This document shows, in pieces, positions 1 to 8,678 of a stretch of DNA of 33,195 nt (its first letter is position 1; each line of letters starts with the position of its first letter). A program made the translations under genes and the position numbers. The DNA comes from Candidatus Brocadiia bacterium. GTDB taxonomy: Bacteria > Planctomycetota > DG-23 > SLPQ01. The notes beneath the pieces were generated by a model. It saw only the letters and a list, made by a program, of their open reading frames with translations. It searched no databases and was not told the origin of the DNA. Location of the stretch: positions 1-33,195 of the forward strand of contig SLPQ01000070.1 of NCBI GenBank assembly GCA_007131925.1, read 5' to 3'.

Positions 1-34
1 CTCTTTCGTCCCTTATAACGCTCTGACAGGGCAT
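1..34 (-). CDS. Possible 5' end of a gene running off the left edge
   Basis: On the minus strand an ATG at 34-32 stays open to the window edge (reads MPCQSVIRDER). It is preceded by an AGGGGA Shine-Dalgarno-like stretch about 4 nt upstream and, further up, by a TATAAT hexamer at 83-78. The promoter, ribosome site and start are suitably spaced, so a leftward gene is plausible. Eleven codons are too few to recognise a product, and this may be chance. Confidence 0.3.
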   Translation of the reverse strand, partial: MPCQSVIRDER

Positions 35-77
35 TTGTTCCCCTGAATCTGCCCGATCCAAGCGCACTCCCCATGGT

Positions 78-83
78 ATTATA
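78..83 (-). promoter_or_regulatory. Candidate -10 element for the leftward edge gene
   Basis: A perfect TATAAT reads on the minus strand about 44 nt upstream of the putative ATG at 34. No convincing -35 is visible at 16-18 nt (AAGGCC or similar), so the promoter assignment rests on the -10 and on position only. The same bases also read TGGTATTAT on the plus strand, but no nearby plus-strand gene would use it. Confidence 0.28.
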
Positions 84-325
84 CACCGGGAAAGATGTGT
101 GGCCTTCTGATTTCCTCTCTGCAAAGCTGCGAACCCAGCGCGCTCAGCGCGCGTAAGCGCCGGCTGTGCACACAGGGCGCGCTCCTCCATAATTCGCGAA
201 TTCACGCGATGCACCCACTTCAGGGCGCCAGACGAGCTCGCTAAGCTGGATGGCATGTCACTCGGTGTCCACACTCAGTGCCATTCGCCGCAGCCGCACC
301 GACACTCGGCAAGCCCCCTCCTGCA
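84..325. other. Intergenic stretch without a gene
   Basis: No reading frame here looks coding. The stretch contains a GC-rich run of GCGC repeats near 137-158 and a perfect 12-bp palindrome AATTCGCGAATT at 191-202. The palindrome could be an operator, but nothing else supports this. The plus-strand ORFs starting at 250-278 are antisense shadows of the beta-helix gene. Confidence 0.4.
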
Positions 326-349
326 CAAAAATGCCTGCCTTTTGCAGGA
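326..349 (-). terminator. Rho-independent terminator of the beta-helix gene
   Basis: Read on the minus strand, a CCTGC-AAAAG-GCAGG hairpin (348-334) is followed within 3 nt by a run of five T (331-327). It lies only about 12 nt past the stop codon of the beta-helix gene. The stem is short (5 bp), so strength is uncertain. Confidence 0.5.
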
Positions 350-360
350 AGGACCTGTCT

Positions 361-1827
361 CTACCGGCCCCTGTACTCAAATGCGCCAATGTCGACAGCC
401 CTGCGCACCCGCCGGGGCTCAAAACCATGCCCCTTCCGCACAGGCTCCCAACGAGGCAGCGCTGCCCTGATATCGTCGAGGGCCTCAAGATATGGCGGCG
501 AAGGCACCGCGTCGGTTCCGCTTGTGGCATTTTCGAGGACGACAGCAATGGCGTCGTAATATTCCTGAGCGTCTGTGCCGGCATCGATGAGCTCAGAGCC
601 GGCACCCGGACGATAGCTGAACTTAACGGGGTCTTCAAAACCCGGATCGTCTCCGTAAACGGTGCTCACCAGGTCCTCCGGCACTCCAGTGACGCCTCGG
701 CGAATCCAGTTGTTGGAGCCGGTGATATTGCCCTGGCCGTTGTGATAAAAGAAGACCTCTCCCGGCCCGGCAAAGACATTGTTCAGAAGAACAAGGTCTG
801 CTGTACCCGTCGCGAAGCTGAAGCCGAAATGGTCGCGTGGGAAGTGTGTCACGAAGGTGTTGCTGACGGCCACCACCGTCCCTCGGACTATGCCGGTGCC
901 ATCGCCAAGGGCAAAAATGCGCCCCTGCCACAGCCCCTTGGTCGAGCGCTTCGCGACGAAGTTTCCAAGCCAGAGTGTGTTCAGATCCCCGTTCGATGAC
1001 TGCTCGATGGAGTAGGCATAGTCCTCGTCGACCCAGTTAAAGGCAAATATCGTATTGCGTCCGCGGGACTTGAAATTCTGGCCATCGCGCGGATCGTGGA
1101 GGTATGAGTTTTTGACAATCTGATGTGCGGCATTGAAGTAGAAGTTGTGCGTGGCTGCATGCGTCTCCGGCCACAGCGTGCCATTGTGTGCTATATGGCA
1201 GTCTTCTATGAGGATGTAGTCGGCAGTGCGGGTTGCGAAGAAGCCGTTTTCGTTGTGGTGACTATAGCAGTTTCGCACGGTGATATTGGTGCCTTCAAAG
1301 AACATCCCCGCGGCGTGGTGGCCAAAGGTGGGCTCACCGCTTTCTGAGATGCCGCCCATTCCAACGCCCGGCATGCCCTCCCTGACGGCTTCTGTCACTT
1401 CCTCCGGCACGCTCATGTCATACTCGTGGCGCGTTCCCAGCGCATGGCGCAGCTCGAGATTTTCCACGATGATGTCGTGAACGTCGGGTGGAAAGCTGAG
1501 CATACCGCGGTTTGTGCTGACACGGCTGCCGTCTATCACCGGCCTCTGGCCGTCGCGGATCACACCGCGCACGATGATAGGCTGTTCAGGCGTACCGCTC
1601 CTGCCTACGTGGATGCGATGACTCGTAGCATAGTACACACCCGGCTGAATCTCGATAATGTCCCCCGGATTCGCCTGCTCCTCCAGTGCCAACTTCAGTT
1701 CGTCATAGGTGCTGACACTGCGGATCTGCCCTGTCCGCTGGGGACTTACCGCATGGTGCATGGAGGCACAGCCCATCATAACAACCATCGACACCGTCAC
1801 CCCTAAAGCAATCGCCATCCTGTACAT
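361..1827 (-). CDS. Right-handed beta-helix lipoprotein (chondroitinase-B/PL6-like fold)
   Basis: This 488-residue protein has a short hydrophobic signal ending in the lipobox MMGC (Cys20), so it should be exported and lipid-anchored. The mature part begins with the 'GDIIEIQPGVY' type opening strand and the 'PIIVRG' and 'PVIDGS' turns usual in right-handed parallel beta-helix proteins. Repeated short strands such as 'NITVRNCYSHHNENG' and 'YILIEDCHIAHNG' follow. The C-terminus 'VDIGAFEY' is common at the end of such exported proteins. The family includes alginate and chondroitin lyases (PL6) as well as non-catalytic sugar-binding proteins, and I cannot identify catalytic residues with confidence. 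The ATG is preceded by AAAGGAG at 6-nt spacing. It is a single gene, divergent from the glycoside hydrolase at 2189, with a hairpin terminator just downstream. A role in extracellular or periplasmic acidic polysaccharide breakdown is inferred. Confidence 0.8.
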   Translation of the reverse strand: MYRMAIALGVTVSMVVMMGCASMHHAVSPQRTGQIRSVSTYDELKLALEEQANPGDIIEIQPGVYYATSHRIHVGRSGTPEQPIIVRGVIRDGQRPVIDGSRVSTNRGMLSFPPDVHDIIVENLELRHALGTRHEYDMSVPEEVTEAVREGMPGVGMGGISESGEPTFGHHAAGMFFEGTNITVRNCYSHHNENGFFATRTADYILIEDCHIAHNGTLWPETHAATHNFYFNAAHQIVKNSYLHDPRDGQNFKSRGRNTIFAFNWVDEDYAYSIEQSSNGDLNTLWLGNFVAKRSTKGLWQGRIFALGDGTGIVRGTVVAVSNTFVTHFPRDHFGFSFATGTADLVLLNNVFAGPGEVFFYHNGQGNITGSNNWIRRGVTGVPEDLVSTVYGDDPGFEDPVKFSYRPGAGSELIDAGTDAQEYYDAIAVVLENATSGTDAVPSPPYLEALDDIRAALPRWEPVRKGHGFEPRRVRRAVDIGAFEYRGR

Positions 1828-2188
1828 GTCCGGCTCCTTTCCCTCGCCATATCGTCTACCCTTCGCACCATGGCCCCCGCGGCGACCCGATGTCGCGCGG
1901 GATCCCTTTCCGGCGCACGGTGCGCGATGGGCCTATAAGCCTTGTTTCTGGTCGCTCACGCAAGAGTACATCCGTATGACTGTGGATAACCGCAGTAACT
2001 ATTATTCTTTGTCAGGGCCTGTACCTGTCAATCTACCATTTCCTGAAAACCTTCCCGCCGCGCCGGGAAGTTTGCCTGGAGTCGGCGTGAAGATACCAAA
2101 AGGTCACGTTTCAATTTGACTGCCGCGAGAACGCACGTAGGCTTGTTTTCTTGGTCAGAGATACCGGCGGTCAGGGGAGGAGGCAGGC
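1828..2188. other. Divergent intergenic region between beta-helix and glycoside hydrolase genes
   Basis: This 361-nt spacer holds the upstream regions of two divergent genes. Visible elements are a weak TTGACT...TAGGCT pair facing the hydrolase, a single perfect DnaA-box sequence (TTATCCACA on the minus strand, 1989-1981), and an AT-rich patch at about 1990-2012. No coding frame is convincing. Confidence 0.4.
2116..2143 (+). promoter_or_regulatory. Weak sigma70-like promoter for the glycoside hydrolase
   Basis: TTGACT (2116-2121) and TAGGCT (2138-2143) are separated by 16 nt and lie about 45 nt before the ATG at 2189. The -35 matches the consensus at 5 of 6 positions, but the -10 is poor. 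Confidence 0.28.
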
Positions 2189-5092
2189 ATGTCGCGCGTA
2201 CCAAAGGATGAGATGAGCAGCTTTTATCGCGAGGCGCCTTTCTGGTCATGGAATGACCGGCTGAAAAGCACGGAGGCGCGCCGGCAGATAGATGAAATGG
2301 CCGCGGGTGGCTGGGGAGGCTTTTTCATGCACGCGCGGGTGGGCCTTGTCAGTGACTACATGGGCAGGGAGTGGATGAAGGTGGTAAAGGCCTGCGTGTC
2401 CCACGCAAAAAAGCGCGGCATGTGCGCATGGCTTTATGACGAAAACCGCTGGCCCTCCGGCTTCGCAGGGGGCGCCATACCCAGCAAGGGCAGGAAATAT
2501 CGCGCCAAGTACCTAATGCTGTCGGAAAACATCAATGAAGAGGGGCCAAACTTCAAGCGACTTAACTCATTTGTCACCAGCAAGCAGGGCAGGCGCATAG
2601 AGACACAAGAGCTCGGCGCCGATGCGGCCACCGGCGGACGCACGGTTTATCACCTGTACCAGTACACGGCTGGCCTGGGCGATGAGTGGTTTCTCGGAAC
2701 CTCTTATGTCGACCTGCTGGAGCCGGAGACGACCAGGGAGTTTATCCGTGTGACTCACGAGCCCTATCGTCTTGCCGTAGGAGATCACTTTGGCAGGACG
2801 GTGCCGGGTATATTCACCGACGAACCCTCGCTGCCAGTCCCTCACGGATGCCCCGGGCCGAGTGTGCCGTGGACACCAAGATTGCCCCAGGTCTTCCGAG
2901 AGCGGCGCGGATATGACCTCATGGGGCATCTGCCGTCACTTTTTCTATCAACGGGCGACTACCGAAAGGTGCGCTACGACTTTTACCTCACTGTCACCGA
3001 GATGTTTGTCGAAGGCTTCATGAGACAACTCTACGAGTGGTGCCACAAACAGGGCCTGGCGCTGACGGGCCACATGATGGCCGAGGACTCCATCTCTTCT
3101 CAGGTGCAGTGGGCCGGGGCTGTGATGCCTTTCTATGAGTACATGCAGATACCCGGCATGGACCATCTCGGCAGAAACCTCGCCGATCCCGCTACAGCCA
3201 AGCAGGTCTCATCGGTGGCAGACCAGCTGGGCAAGGAACGCGTGCTCTCGGAGCTCTACGGCTGCTCCGGGCAGCACCTCGACCTTAAAGCACGAAGGTG
3301 GATCGCCGACTGGCACTTTGCCCTGGGGATAAATCTACTCAACCCTCATCTCTGGCTCTACACGATGCGCGGCGCCAGAAAGCGCGACTTCCCGCCGACT
3401 ATCTCCTGCCAGCAGCCGCACTGGCCAAAGTCAAAAACCCTCTCAGACCGAAATGCGTTCATCTCACATCTGCTCACCCGCGGGCGGCGCATCACAGATG
3501 TCCTTGTGATCCACCCCGTCGAGAGCGCCTGGTGCGACAGGACGCCGCTTGAGCCCGATGCGCTTCTACAACATGACCGCCGCTTTGCTGCAATGATCGA
3601 TAAGCTCCTGGACAACCAGGTGGATTTCCACTTCGGCGATGAGAGCCTCATGGCAAAGTACGCCTCTGTCAAGGACGGCTCTCTGGCCGTAGCCGAGGCG
3701 CACTACAAGGCGGTGGTGGTGCCGGAGTGCACGACGCTGAGAGATTCGACCGCACGATTACTGGCTGACTTCGCGTCAGCCGGCGGCACCATCTTCGTCA
3801 TAGGCAGCCAACCTGCACTCGTCGATGGCGCCCGAAGAGGTACCACCATCCTTCGCAAGGCGCTGGATGGTGCTGAGGTCGTGTCGCTTGCCGGCCTGCC
3901 AGCGGCCTTGCGAAAGGCCGGAGCGGCGCCGGTTTCCCTGGTTGGAAAGGGCGCGCGCAAGGTGCTCTACCACTTGAGAAACATCGGCAGGGAGAGGATT
4001 CTTTTCCTGGCAAACACCGACCCGGACAAGCCGTCCAATATCACCCTTACCGTCAGCACAGGCGACACTCACGCGGGCCTTCTTGATGATCACTCAGGCA
4101 ACGTGACCGCCCTTGAAGCCGCTGAAACGGCCGCCGGACTGCAGGTGAAAGTCGGCATCTCTGAAGGCTCAAGCGCGCTAATCGCGCTCGGCGGCTCCGC
4201 CTATCCAAAGGCTCCTGAACCGCCCGGTATGCCCCGCCGCTCAGAGCGCATCGACGGCAGGTGGCGCCTCAGGCGTGCCGATACCAACGCCCTGACACTC
4301 GATCGAGTCCGGCTGCAGCATCCCTCGGCCGCATGGACCGCACCTCAGTACGTTCTTTTCGCCGCAGACAAACTGCGCAAGAGCCGGTCTGCAGCCGTGC
4401 GTTATGAGTTCAAGGTTGATGAGGTGCCGACAGGAAGGGTGCGTCTTGCAATCGAGCGCGCCGACGAGTGGGAGATCACTTTCAACGGCTATTCTGTTAG
4501 CAGCATCGAGGGCTGCTTTATGGATACGTCCTTTCAGACCGTCGATGTGACAGAGCACCTCAGCGAGGGACGCAACGTCGTCGAGCTTCGCGGGCCTGTC
4601 GGAGATGACTGGGAACTTGAAAGCATCTATGTTGTTGGAGACTTCGGCGTCGTGGAGCGCCGCGGCAGCTTTCACATAACCGCAGCAAGCGAAGCAGTCG
4701 ACCCACACGATCTTACAACGCAGGGATTCAGCTTCTTCGCCGGGACGGTAGACCTGGAGAAGCATATGGAGCTGGACGAGGCGCCCTCAAGGGCACTATT
4801 TGCGCTCAAGAGCCTGCACGCCGGCGCGGCTGATGTACTTGTAAACGGAGCCTTGCAGGGAGAGCTGCTCTATCCGCCGTATGAAGTCGAGCTCAAAGGG
4901 CTTCACGGTGGCGCCAACCGCCTGACCGTGAGGCTCTATTCTACGCTTCGAAATCTGCTTGGCCCGCATCACTTTGAAGGGCCGGAGATCGAATGGGTCT
5001 CGCCCGGATCGTTTGTGGACCGGCGCGCCTGGAGCGACGAATACCGCTTTGTTAAGTTTGGCTTCAGCGGCGCGCACCTTCATCTATGGTGA
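2189..5092 (+). CDS. Large glycoside hydrolase, GH106 alpha-L-rhamnosidase-like
   Basis: This 967-residue protein opens with 'APFWSWNDRL', then 'RQIDEMAAGGWGGFFMHAR' and 'WLYDENRWPSGFAGG'. This pattern is typical of the large (beta/alpha)8 hydrolases grouped with GH106 alpha-L-rhamnosidases and related unclassified enzymes. The barrel covers roughly residues 1-420 and includes 'GIFTDEPSLP', a likely acidic active-site loop. Residues of about 430-600 look like a Rossmann-type accessory domain ('AGGTIFVIGSQPALV'). The C-terminal third has beta-sandwich features ('RADEWEITFNGYSV', 'NGALQGELLYPPYEVEL') seen in galactose-binding-like modules. The start is backed by GGAGGAGG about 7 nt upstream. 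No signal peptide is visible, so it may act in the cytoplasm on imported oligosaccharides. Substrate is inferred at family level only. Confidence 0.72.
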   Translation: MSRVPKDEMSSFYREAPFWSWNDRLKSTEARRQIDEMAAGGWGGFFMHARVGLVSDYMGREWMKVVKACVSHAKKRGMCAWLYDENRWPSGFAGGAIPSKGRKYRAKYLMLSENINEEGPNFKRLNSFVTSKQGRRIETQELGADAATGGRTVYHLYQYTAGLGDEWFLGTSYVDLLEPETTREFIRVTHEPYRLAVGDHFGRTVPGIFTDEPSLPVPHGCPGPSVPWTPRLPQVFRERRGYDLMGHLPSLFLSTGDYRKVRYDFYLTVTEMFVEGFMRQLYEWCHKQGLALTGHMMAEDSISSQVQWAGAVMPFYEYMQIPGMDHLGRNLADPATAKQVSSVADQLGKERVLSELYGCSGQHLDLKARRWIADWHFALGINLLNPHLWLYTMRGARKRDFPPTISCQQPHWPKSKTLSDRNAFISHLLTRGRRITDVLVIHPVESAWCDRTPLEPDALLQHDRRFAAMIDKLLDNQVDFHFGDESLMAKYASVKDGSLAVAEAHYKAVVVPECTTLRDSTARLLADFASAGGTIFVIGSQPALVDGARRGTTILRKALDGAEVVSLAGLPAALRKAGAAPVSLVGKGARKVLYHLRNIGRERILFLANTDPDKPSNITLTVSTGDTHAGLLDDHSGNVTALEAAETAAGLQVKVGISEGSSALIALGGSAYPKAPEPPGMPRRSERIDGRWRLRRADTNALTLDRVRLQHPSAAWTAPQYVLFAADKLRKSRSAAVRYEFKVDEVPTGRVRLAIERADEWEITFNGYSVSSIEGCFMDTSFQTVDVTEHLSEGRNVVELRGPVGDDWELESIYVVGDFGVVERRGSFHITAASEAVDPHDLTTQGFSFFAGTVDLEKHMELDEAPSRALFALKSLHAGAADVLVNGALQGELLYPPYEVELKGLHGGANRLTVRLYSTLRNLLGPHHFEGPEIEWVSPGSFVDRRAWSDEYRFVKFGFSGAHLHLW

Positions 5093-5102
5093 GATGAGAG
5101 GC

Positions 5103-5522
5103 TCAGACCTCGCCTTCTTCGCAGAGCGTGACCTCCACGTGAAACTCGGGCGTCTCAACTATGTGCTTTTTGACCGCACAGGCGTCCAGGGCGCGTACGA
5201 CGGCCTTTCGGTACTTGTCCGGCAGATCCCGGGGCATGCGAACCTCGAAGGTGAAGTTGTCGATCATACGCTTTTCTTCGTTCTCAAACTTGTGCAGGAT
5301 GATCTTCATACATGACATGTCGAGGTCGCGCGCGCGCATGAATGCAAATACATTCGCCGACGCGCAAAGGCCGATGGAAGCTACGAACAGGTCAAAGGCG
5401 CTTGGATGAGCCCCCTCGTGCCACGACTCGAAATCACCGTTGCGAATGACAAAATCCTTGTACCTCGCCTCCACCCCCCTGTTATCTGGAAAGGTGATCT
5501 CCATGCTGGCGGTTTCAGCCAT
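5103..5522 (-). CDS. OsmC/Ohr-family protein
   Basis: OsmC/Ohr proteins are cytosolic, homodimeric thiol peroxidases acting on organic hydroperoxides, though some members have unknown roles. The conserved pair of cysteines is present: one in 'SIGLCASANVFAF' and one in 'ALDACAVKKHIVETP'. The tracked ORF begins at 5588, but the ATG at 5522 (MAETASMEITF) is preferred. It carries an AAGGGCG ribosome site, brings the length to about 139 residues as usual for the family, and a TATACT -10 sits just above the longer start. The gene is convergent with the hydrolase (stops 10 nt apart) and divergent from the amidohydrolase operon. It probably defends against peroxides, in keeping with the redox genes elsewhere in the window. 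Confidence 0.85.
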   Translation of the reverse strand: MAETASMEITFPDNRGVEARYKDFVIRNGDFESWHEGAHPSAFDLFVASIGLCASANVFAFMRARDLDMSCMKIILHKFENEEKRMIDNFTFEVRMPRDLPDKYRKAVVRALDACAVKKHIVETPEFHVEVTLCEEGEV

Positions 5523-5596
5523 CGCTTCGCCCTTTTTTGCTGCTTGGCCCGAAATCACTGACACGGCGCAGCGGCCCTCTGCCGGCACCTCCTACC

Positions 5597-5602
5597 AGTA
5601 TA
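5597..5602 (-). promoter_or_regulatory. Candidate -10 for the OsmC gene
   Basis: TATACT reads on the minus strand 75 nt upstream of the preferred OsmC start. The -35 at 17 nt is poor (TTTCAC). Transcription from here would begin at about 5590, leaving little room to translate from the long-form start at 5588. Confidence 0.35.
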
Positions 5603-5652
5603 TAAGCACCTGGCCGGTGGTGAAAGTTCCCGTCATCAGCCGCGACCTGCTA

Positions 5653-5681
5653 TGGACACTGCCGGCTCTGCCAGGTATGAT
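5653..5681 (+). promoter_or_regulatory. Sigma70-like promoter of the amidohydrolase operon
   Basis: TGGACA (5653-5658), a 17-nt spacer and TATGAT (5676-5681) make a near-consensus promoter. Transcription would begin at about 5688, some 44 nt before the ATG at 5732. The same TGGACA -35 form appears upstream of araB. Confidence 0.55.
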
Positions 5682-5731
5682 GCAACGCGTCGGTTTTTCT
5701 TTTCAGTCCTTTGCGGGAAAGGGGAAATTCA

Positions 5732-6580
5732 ATGCGGGACATTTTCGACACGCACGTACACGCTAGCGACATGGACTGCACCTCCGACGAAATCGTCCGT
5801 TCAATGGATTCCAACGGCATTCGCATGCAGTGCATGATCGCTCCGATGCCGACAGCCGGCCAGCGTGAAGAAATGAAGGCGATGCCGGCCAAGGAGCGCA
5901 TGGAGGGGAGGCGCCAGTTCTGGAGCAAGACCGGCCGACAAGCCAATGACTACATCGCCAGGATAGCCAGCGAAAAACCAGACAGGATAATTGCGCTCGC
6001 CTTCTGCGACTCGATATCTCCCGACGCGCCCGCCGAGCTCGAGCGCGCCATCAACAAAGGCTGCAAGGGGCTCAAACTGTTTAACATCGGGCACTACCCA
6101 TGGGATGAGCGGTGCTTCCCTCTGTATGAAAAAGCCGAGGAGCTCGGTGTGCCGATTCTTTTTCACTCGGGGATCCTGGGCGATGCGCGCAATTCCCGCT
6201 TTCACCGCCCCGCTGAGTACGAGATAGTAAAGATGTGGCCAAAGCTTAAGGTGATACTCGCACACATAGGCTGGCCATGGACTGATGAGGCCATCGCGAC
6301 TGCGGGCATGTGCTCGCGCTTTGCAAAGATCCGCCAGATCCACCTCGACCTCACACCCGGCGCGCCGCTTGACTGGCGCGAGGAAGCTACCAAGAAGGCC
6401 ATCGACTACCTCCCCGACTATGTGCTTATTTTCGGCACTGATGGCAAGTCTGTAGGAGAGATGCAGGGCCGTGTGCTGCGTCAGCAGGATTACATTTTCA
6501 ACAAGCTGCGCGTCAGCGAAGAGCTGCGCCACAAGATCTACTGGCAAAACGCGATGGAGTTCTGGGGCCTTGACGTCTGA
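5732..6580 (+). CDS. Amidohydrolase-family (amidohydrolase_2) TIM-barrel protein, copy 1
   Basis: This is a metal-dependent TIM-barrel hydrolase or decarboxylase of the amidohydrolase superfamily, about 282 residues long. Metal ligands typical of the family are visible: HxH in 'FDTHVHASD', His in 'PILFHSG', His in 'VILAHIGWPW' and Asp in 'LIFGTDGK'. A highly conserved loop 'FNIGHYPWDERCF' is shared with the next gene. The ATG at 5732 follows AAAGGGGA and starts directly at 'MRDIFDTHVH', matching its paralogue, so it is preferred over the TTG at 5711 used by the track. It is the first gene of a likely operon with the paralogue (106 nt downstream) and the xylose-isomerase-like gene. The substrate is unknown. 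The family includes gamma-resorcylate-type decarboxylases and lactone hydrolases acting on cyclic acids. Confidence 0.82.
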   Translation: MRDIFDTHVHASDMDCTSDEIVRSMDSNGIRMQCMIAPMPTAGQREEMKAMPAKERMEGRRQFWSKTGRQANDYIARIASEKPDRIIALAFCDSISPDAPAELERAINKGCKGLKLFNIGHYPWDERCFPLYEKAEELGVPILFHSGILGDARNSRFHRPAEYEIVKMWPKLKVILAHIGWPWTDEAIATAGMCSRFAKIRQIHLDLTPGAPLDWREEATKKAIDYLPDYVLIFGTDGKSVGEMQGRVLRQQDYIFNKLRVSEELRHKIYWQNAMEFWGLDV

Positions 6581-6686
6581 GGAGCCCCCGGTCCTGCGAC
6601 TCATTTTATGGTTTCGGCAGGATCAGGAACCTGCACTGTAGCATCGCGTGTCGAAAGCGGCGTAAGCACATTCGAAAGGAGCCGGC

Positions 6687-7535
6687 ATGATGGATATTTT
6701 CGACACGCATGTTCATTGCCTGAGCTGGGAGCAGACAGCGGCTGATATAGTCGCACAGATGGACGAGTGCGGCGTGCGCATGGAGTGCGTCATAGCGCCG
6801 CCAATCTGGTATGAAAACCGCCAGGCGCTTGCCTCACTGCCAAGGAGCGAGCGCCGCAAGGCCTTTTCCCGCGTATGGCGTGAGAAGGCCCCCGCCGCAA
6901 ATGACCTCGTCGCCGGATGGGCGCGGGAGCGTCCGGATCGTATCCTTGCGCTCGCATGGATAGATCCTCTCCACCCTGAAGCCCCCCATGAGGCCGAGCG
7001 GGCTGTGGAGGCGGGTTGCGCCGGCATAAAAATTATAAATATCGGCCACTACCCGTGGGATGAGCGTTGCTTTGATGTCTATGACCGTATAGAGCAGCTG
7101 GATGTACCAGTTCTATTTCACGCAGGCATCCTCGGGGACGGGCGAAACTCGCGCTTCAGCCGCCCGGCGGAGTTTGAGGCGCTCAAGGAGTGGCCGAAGC
7201 TGAGAGTCATACTTGCCCATATGGGCTGGCCATGGACGGATGAGGCCATAGCGACGGTCGGCATGGGCAGGCTCTATAACCCGACGGCCAACATGGTCAT
7301 GGACCTTGCACCGGGCGCGCCGCTTGCATGGCGCGAAGACGCCATGGCAAAGGCTCTTGGTTACCTGCCGCATGAATGGATACTCTTCGGAACAGATGGC
7401 AAATCGACCGACGGCAAGGCAGCACGCGTAATCCGCGAAACCGAGTATATATTCAACAAGCTCGGTGTCAGCGATGAGGCCCGGCGAAAGATCTACTGGC
7501 AAAACGCATGTGATTTCTACCGGATTAATTATTAG
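6687..7535 (+). CDS. Amidohydrolase-family TIM-barrel protein, copy 2
   Basis: This 282-residue paralogue of the preceding gene shares long identical blocks with it, including 'GHYPWDERCF', 'GILGD.RNSRF', 'GWPWTDEAIAT' and 'FGTDGKS'. The same metal-binding set is visible: HxH in 'FDTHVHC', then 'VLFHAG', 'ILAHMGWPW' and 'LFGTDGK'. AAAGGAG lies 6 nt before the ATG. Tandem copies with conserved active-site motifs suggest either two related substrates or a hetero-oligomer. The gene ends 18 nt before the xylose-isomerase-like gene, so co-expression is likely. The reaction cannot be named from sequence. Confidence 0.82.
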   Translation: MMDIFDTHVHCLSWEQTAADIVAQMDECGVRMECVIAPPIWYENRQALASLPRSERRKAFSRVWREKAPAANDLVAGWARERPDRILALAWIDPLHPEAPHEAERAVEAGCAGIKIINIGHYPWDERCFDVYDRIEQLDVPVLFHAGILGDGRNSRFSRPAEFEALKEWPKLRVILAHMGWPWTDEAIATVGMGRLYNPTANMVMDLAPGAPLAWREDAMAKALGYLPHEWILFGTDGKSTDGKAARVIRETEYIFNKLGVSDEARRKIYWQNACDFYRINY

Positions 7536-7553
7536 CAGCTTCGGAGGTCAGCA

Positions 7554-8678
7554 ATGAACGTCACAAGCAAAGCCCTCGCCAAGCTTGATACTGCCTACAA
7601 GGGCTATCTCGAAGGTGCGAAAGTCGACCGTTTCTTCAGCGACTTCGGCATTCGGTTCGCCGCCGGCCATTGGGCGGCTGGGCCATTCGCCGACCGCTTC
7701 GCCAGCGGCGGCTATACTGATCCGGCCGAAGACTTCGATCCGTCTATCTTCGGCCAGATAAAGCGAGTGAAGGCTGCAGGAATCAAGGGCATTGAGTTTC
7801 ACGAAGACGTCTTTACCGACGAGACCTTTCGAAAGGTCCCTGCCCTTGTAAAAAAGGTCTCCGCTGCTACCAGGCGCGCGGGGCTCGTACCGACCAATAT
7901 GAACACCAATCTCTGGACGCATCCCAAGTGGAAGCTCGGATCAGTCACCTCCGGAGATGAGGCCGTGCGACGGGAGGCTCTGCGCGTGGCGCTGCAGGCG
8001 GTGGATGTCGCCGCTGAAGTCGGCTGCGCTTCGGTGGCGCTCTGGCCAGGTGCAGACGGCTGGGATTACAACTTCCAGGCCAACTACGGCCTGCTGCTCG
8101 ACCGCTTCATCGATGCCTGCGTGGCGATATCTCGCCGGGCCGGCGAGCGAGGCCTCGCCTTTGGCACGGAGGCCAAGCTCCACGAACCGCGAGAGGGCAA
8201 CATGGTCGTCGCGACCACCCAGAAGGCGATGCTCATCGCCGCCGAGGTCAACCGCCTTACCGGCATGAAAAACATGGGAGTGGCCATCGACTATGGCCAT
8301 GAGCAGATGTACGGATATGAGCCCGCAGACAACCTCTATCTCGCCCGACGCATGGGTGTACCGGTTGTGAACTTTCACATAAACAACGCCAAGCTGCACT
8401 CCAATGATGAAGATCGCGTCGCCGGCACGGGTGACAACTGGAGGCTGGCCGATTTCTGCTATGCTGCAATAGATACCGGCTATGATGGATGGTTCGGCGA
8501 GGATCAGTTTACCTACCGGATGGAGCCGGTAAAGGCCATGGCACTATCAAAGGAGCTCTTTGCCAACACAATGAAAAAGGCGCTCCTGATCTACCGCCGC
8601 CGCGCCGTGCTCGCACGCGCCCAAAAGACCGGCGATGCCGGGCGCACCATCGATGTCGTCAAGAAGATCCTGACGTAG
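7554..8678 (+). CDS. Xylose-isomerase-like TIM-barrel sugar isomerase/epimerase
   Basis: This 374-residue protein belongs to the AP-endonuclease-2/xylose-isomerase-like barrel superfamily. Likely divalent-metal ligands sit in the usual order: Glu in 'FGTEAKLHEPRE', Asp/His in 'VAIDYGHEQ', His in 'NFHINNAKLH' and Glu in 'WFGEDQF'. The 'EAK.HEPR' and 'IDYGHEQMYG' stretches resemble bacterial xylose-isomerase-like proteins more than the short hydroxypyruvate isomerases, and the size of about 375 residues also fits. The start ATG follows GGAGG. As third gene of the amidohydrolase run it probably isomerises or epimerises a sugar, or sugar acid, made or consumed by the two hydrolases. It could also supply an aldose-to-ketose isomerase absent from the araBD cluster, but that is speculation. 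Confidence 0.75.
   Translation: MNVTSKALAKLDTAYKGYLEGAKVDRFFSDFGIRFAAGHWAAGPFADRFASGGYTDPAEDFDPSIFGQIKRVKAAGIKGIEFHEDVFTDETFRKVPALVKKVSAATRRAGLVPTNMNTNLWTHPKWKLGSVTSGDEAVRREALRVALQAVDVAAEVGCASVALWPGADGWDYNFQANYGLLLDRFIDACVAISRRAGERGLAFGTEAKLHEPREGNMVVATTQKAMLIAAEVNRLTGMKNMGVAIDYGHEQMYGYEPADNLYLARRMGVPVVNFHINNAKLHSNDEDRVAGTGDNWRLADFCYAAIDTGYDGWFGEDQFTYRMEPVKAMALSKELFANTMKKALLIYRRRAVLARAQKTGDAGRTIDVVKKILT

Noticed and set aside
250-999. 249-codon plus-strand ORF
   Set aside because: Antisense to the beta-helix lipoprotein gene; no ribosome site or domain.
1981-1989. Perfect DnaA box (TTATCCACA, minus strand) considered as part of a replication origin
   Set aside because: Only one consensus box was found, with no cluster, no long AT-rich unwinding region and no dnaA, dnaN or gyr genes nearby.
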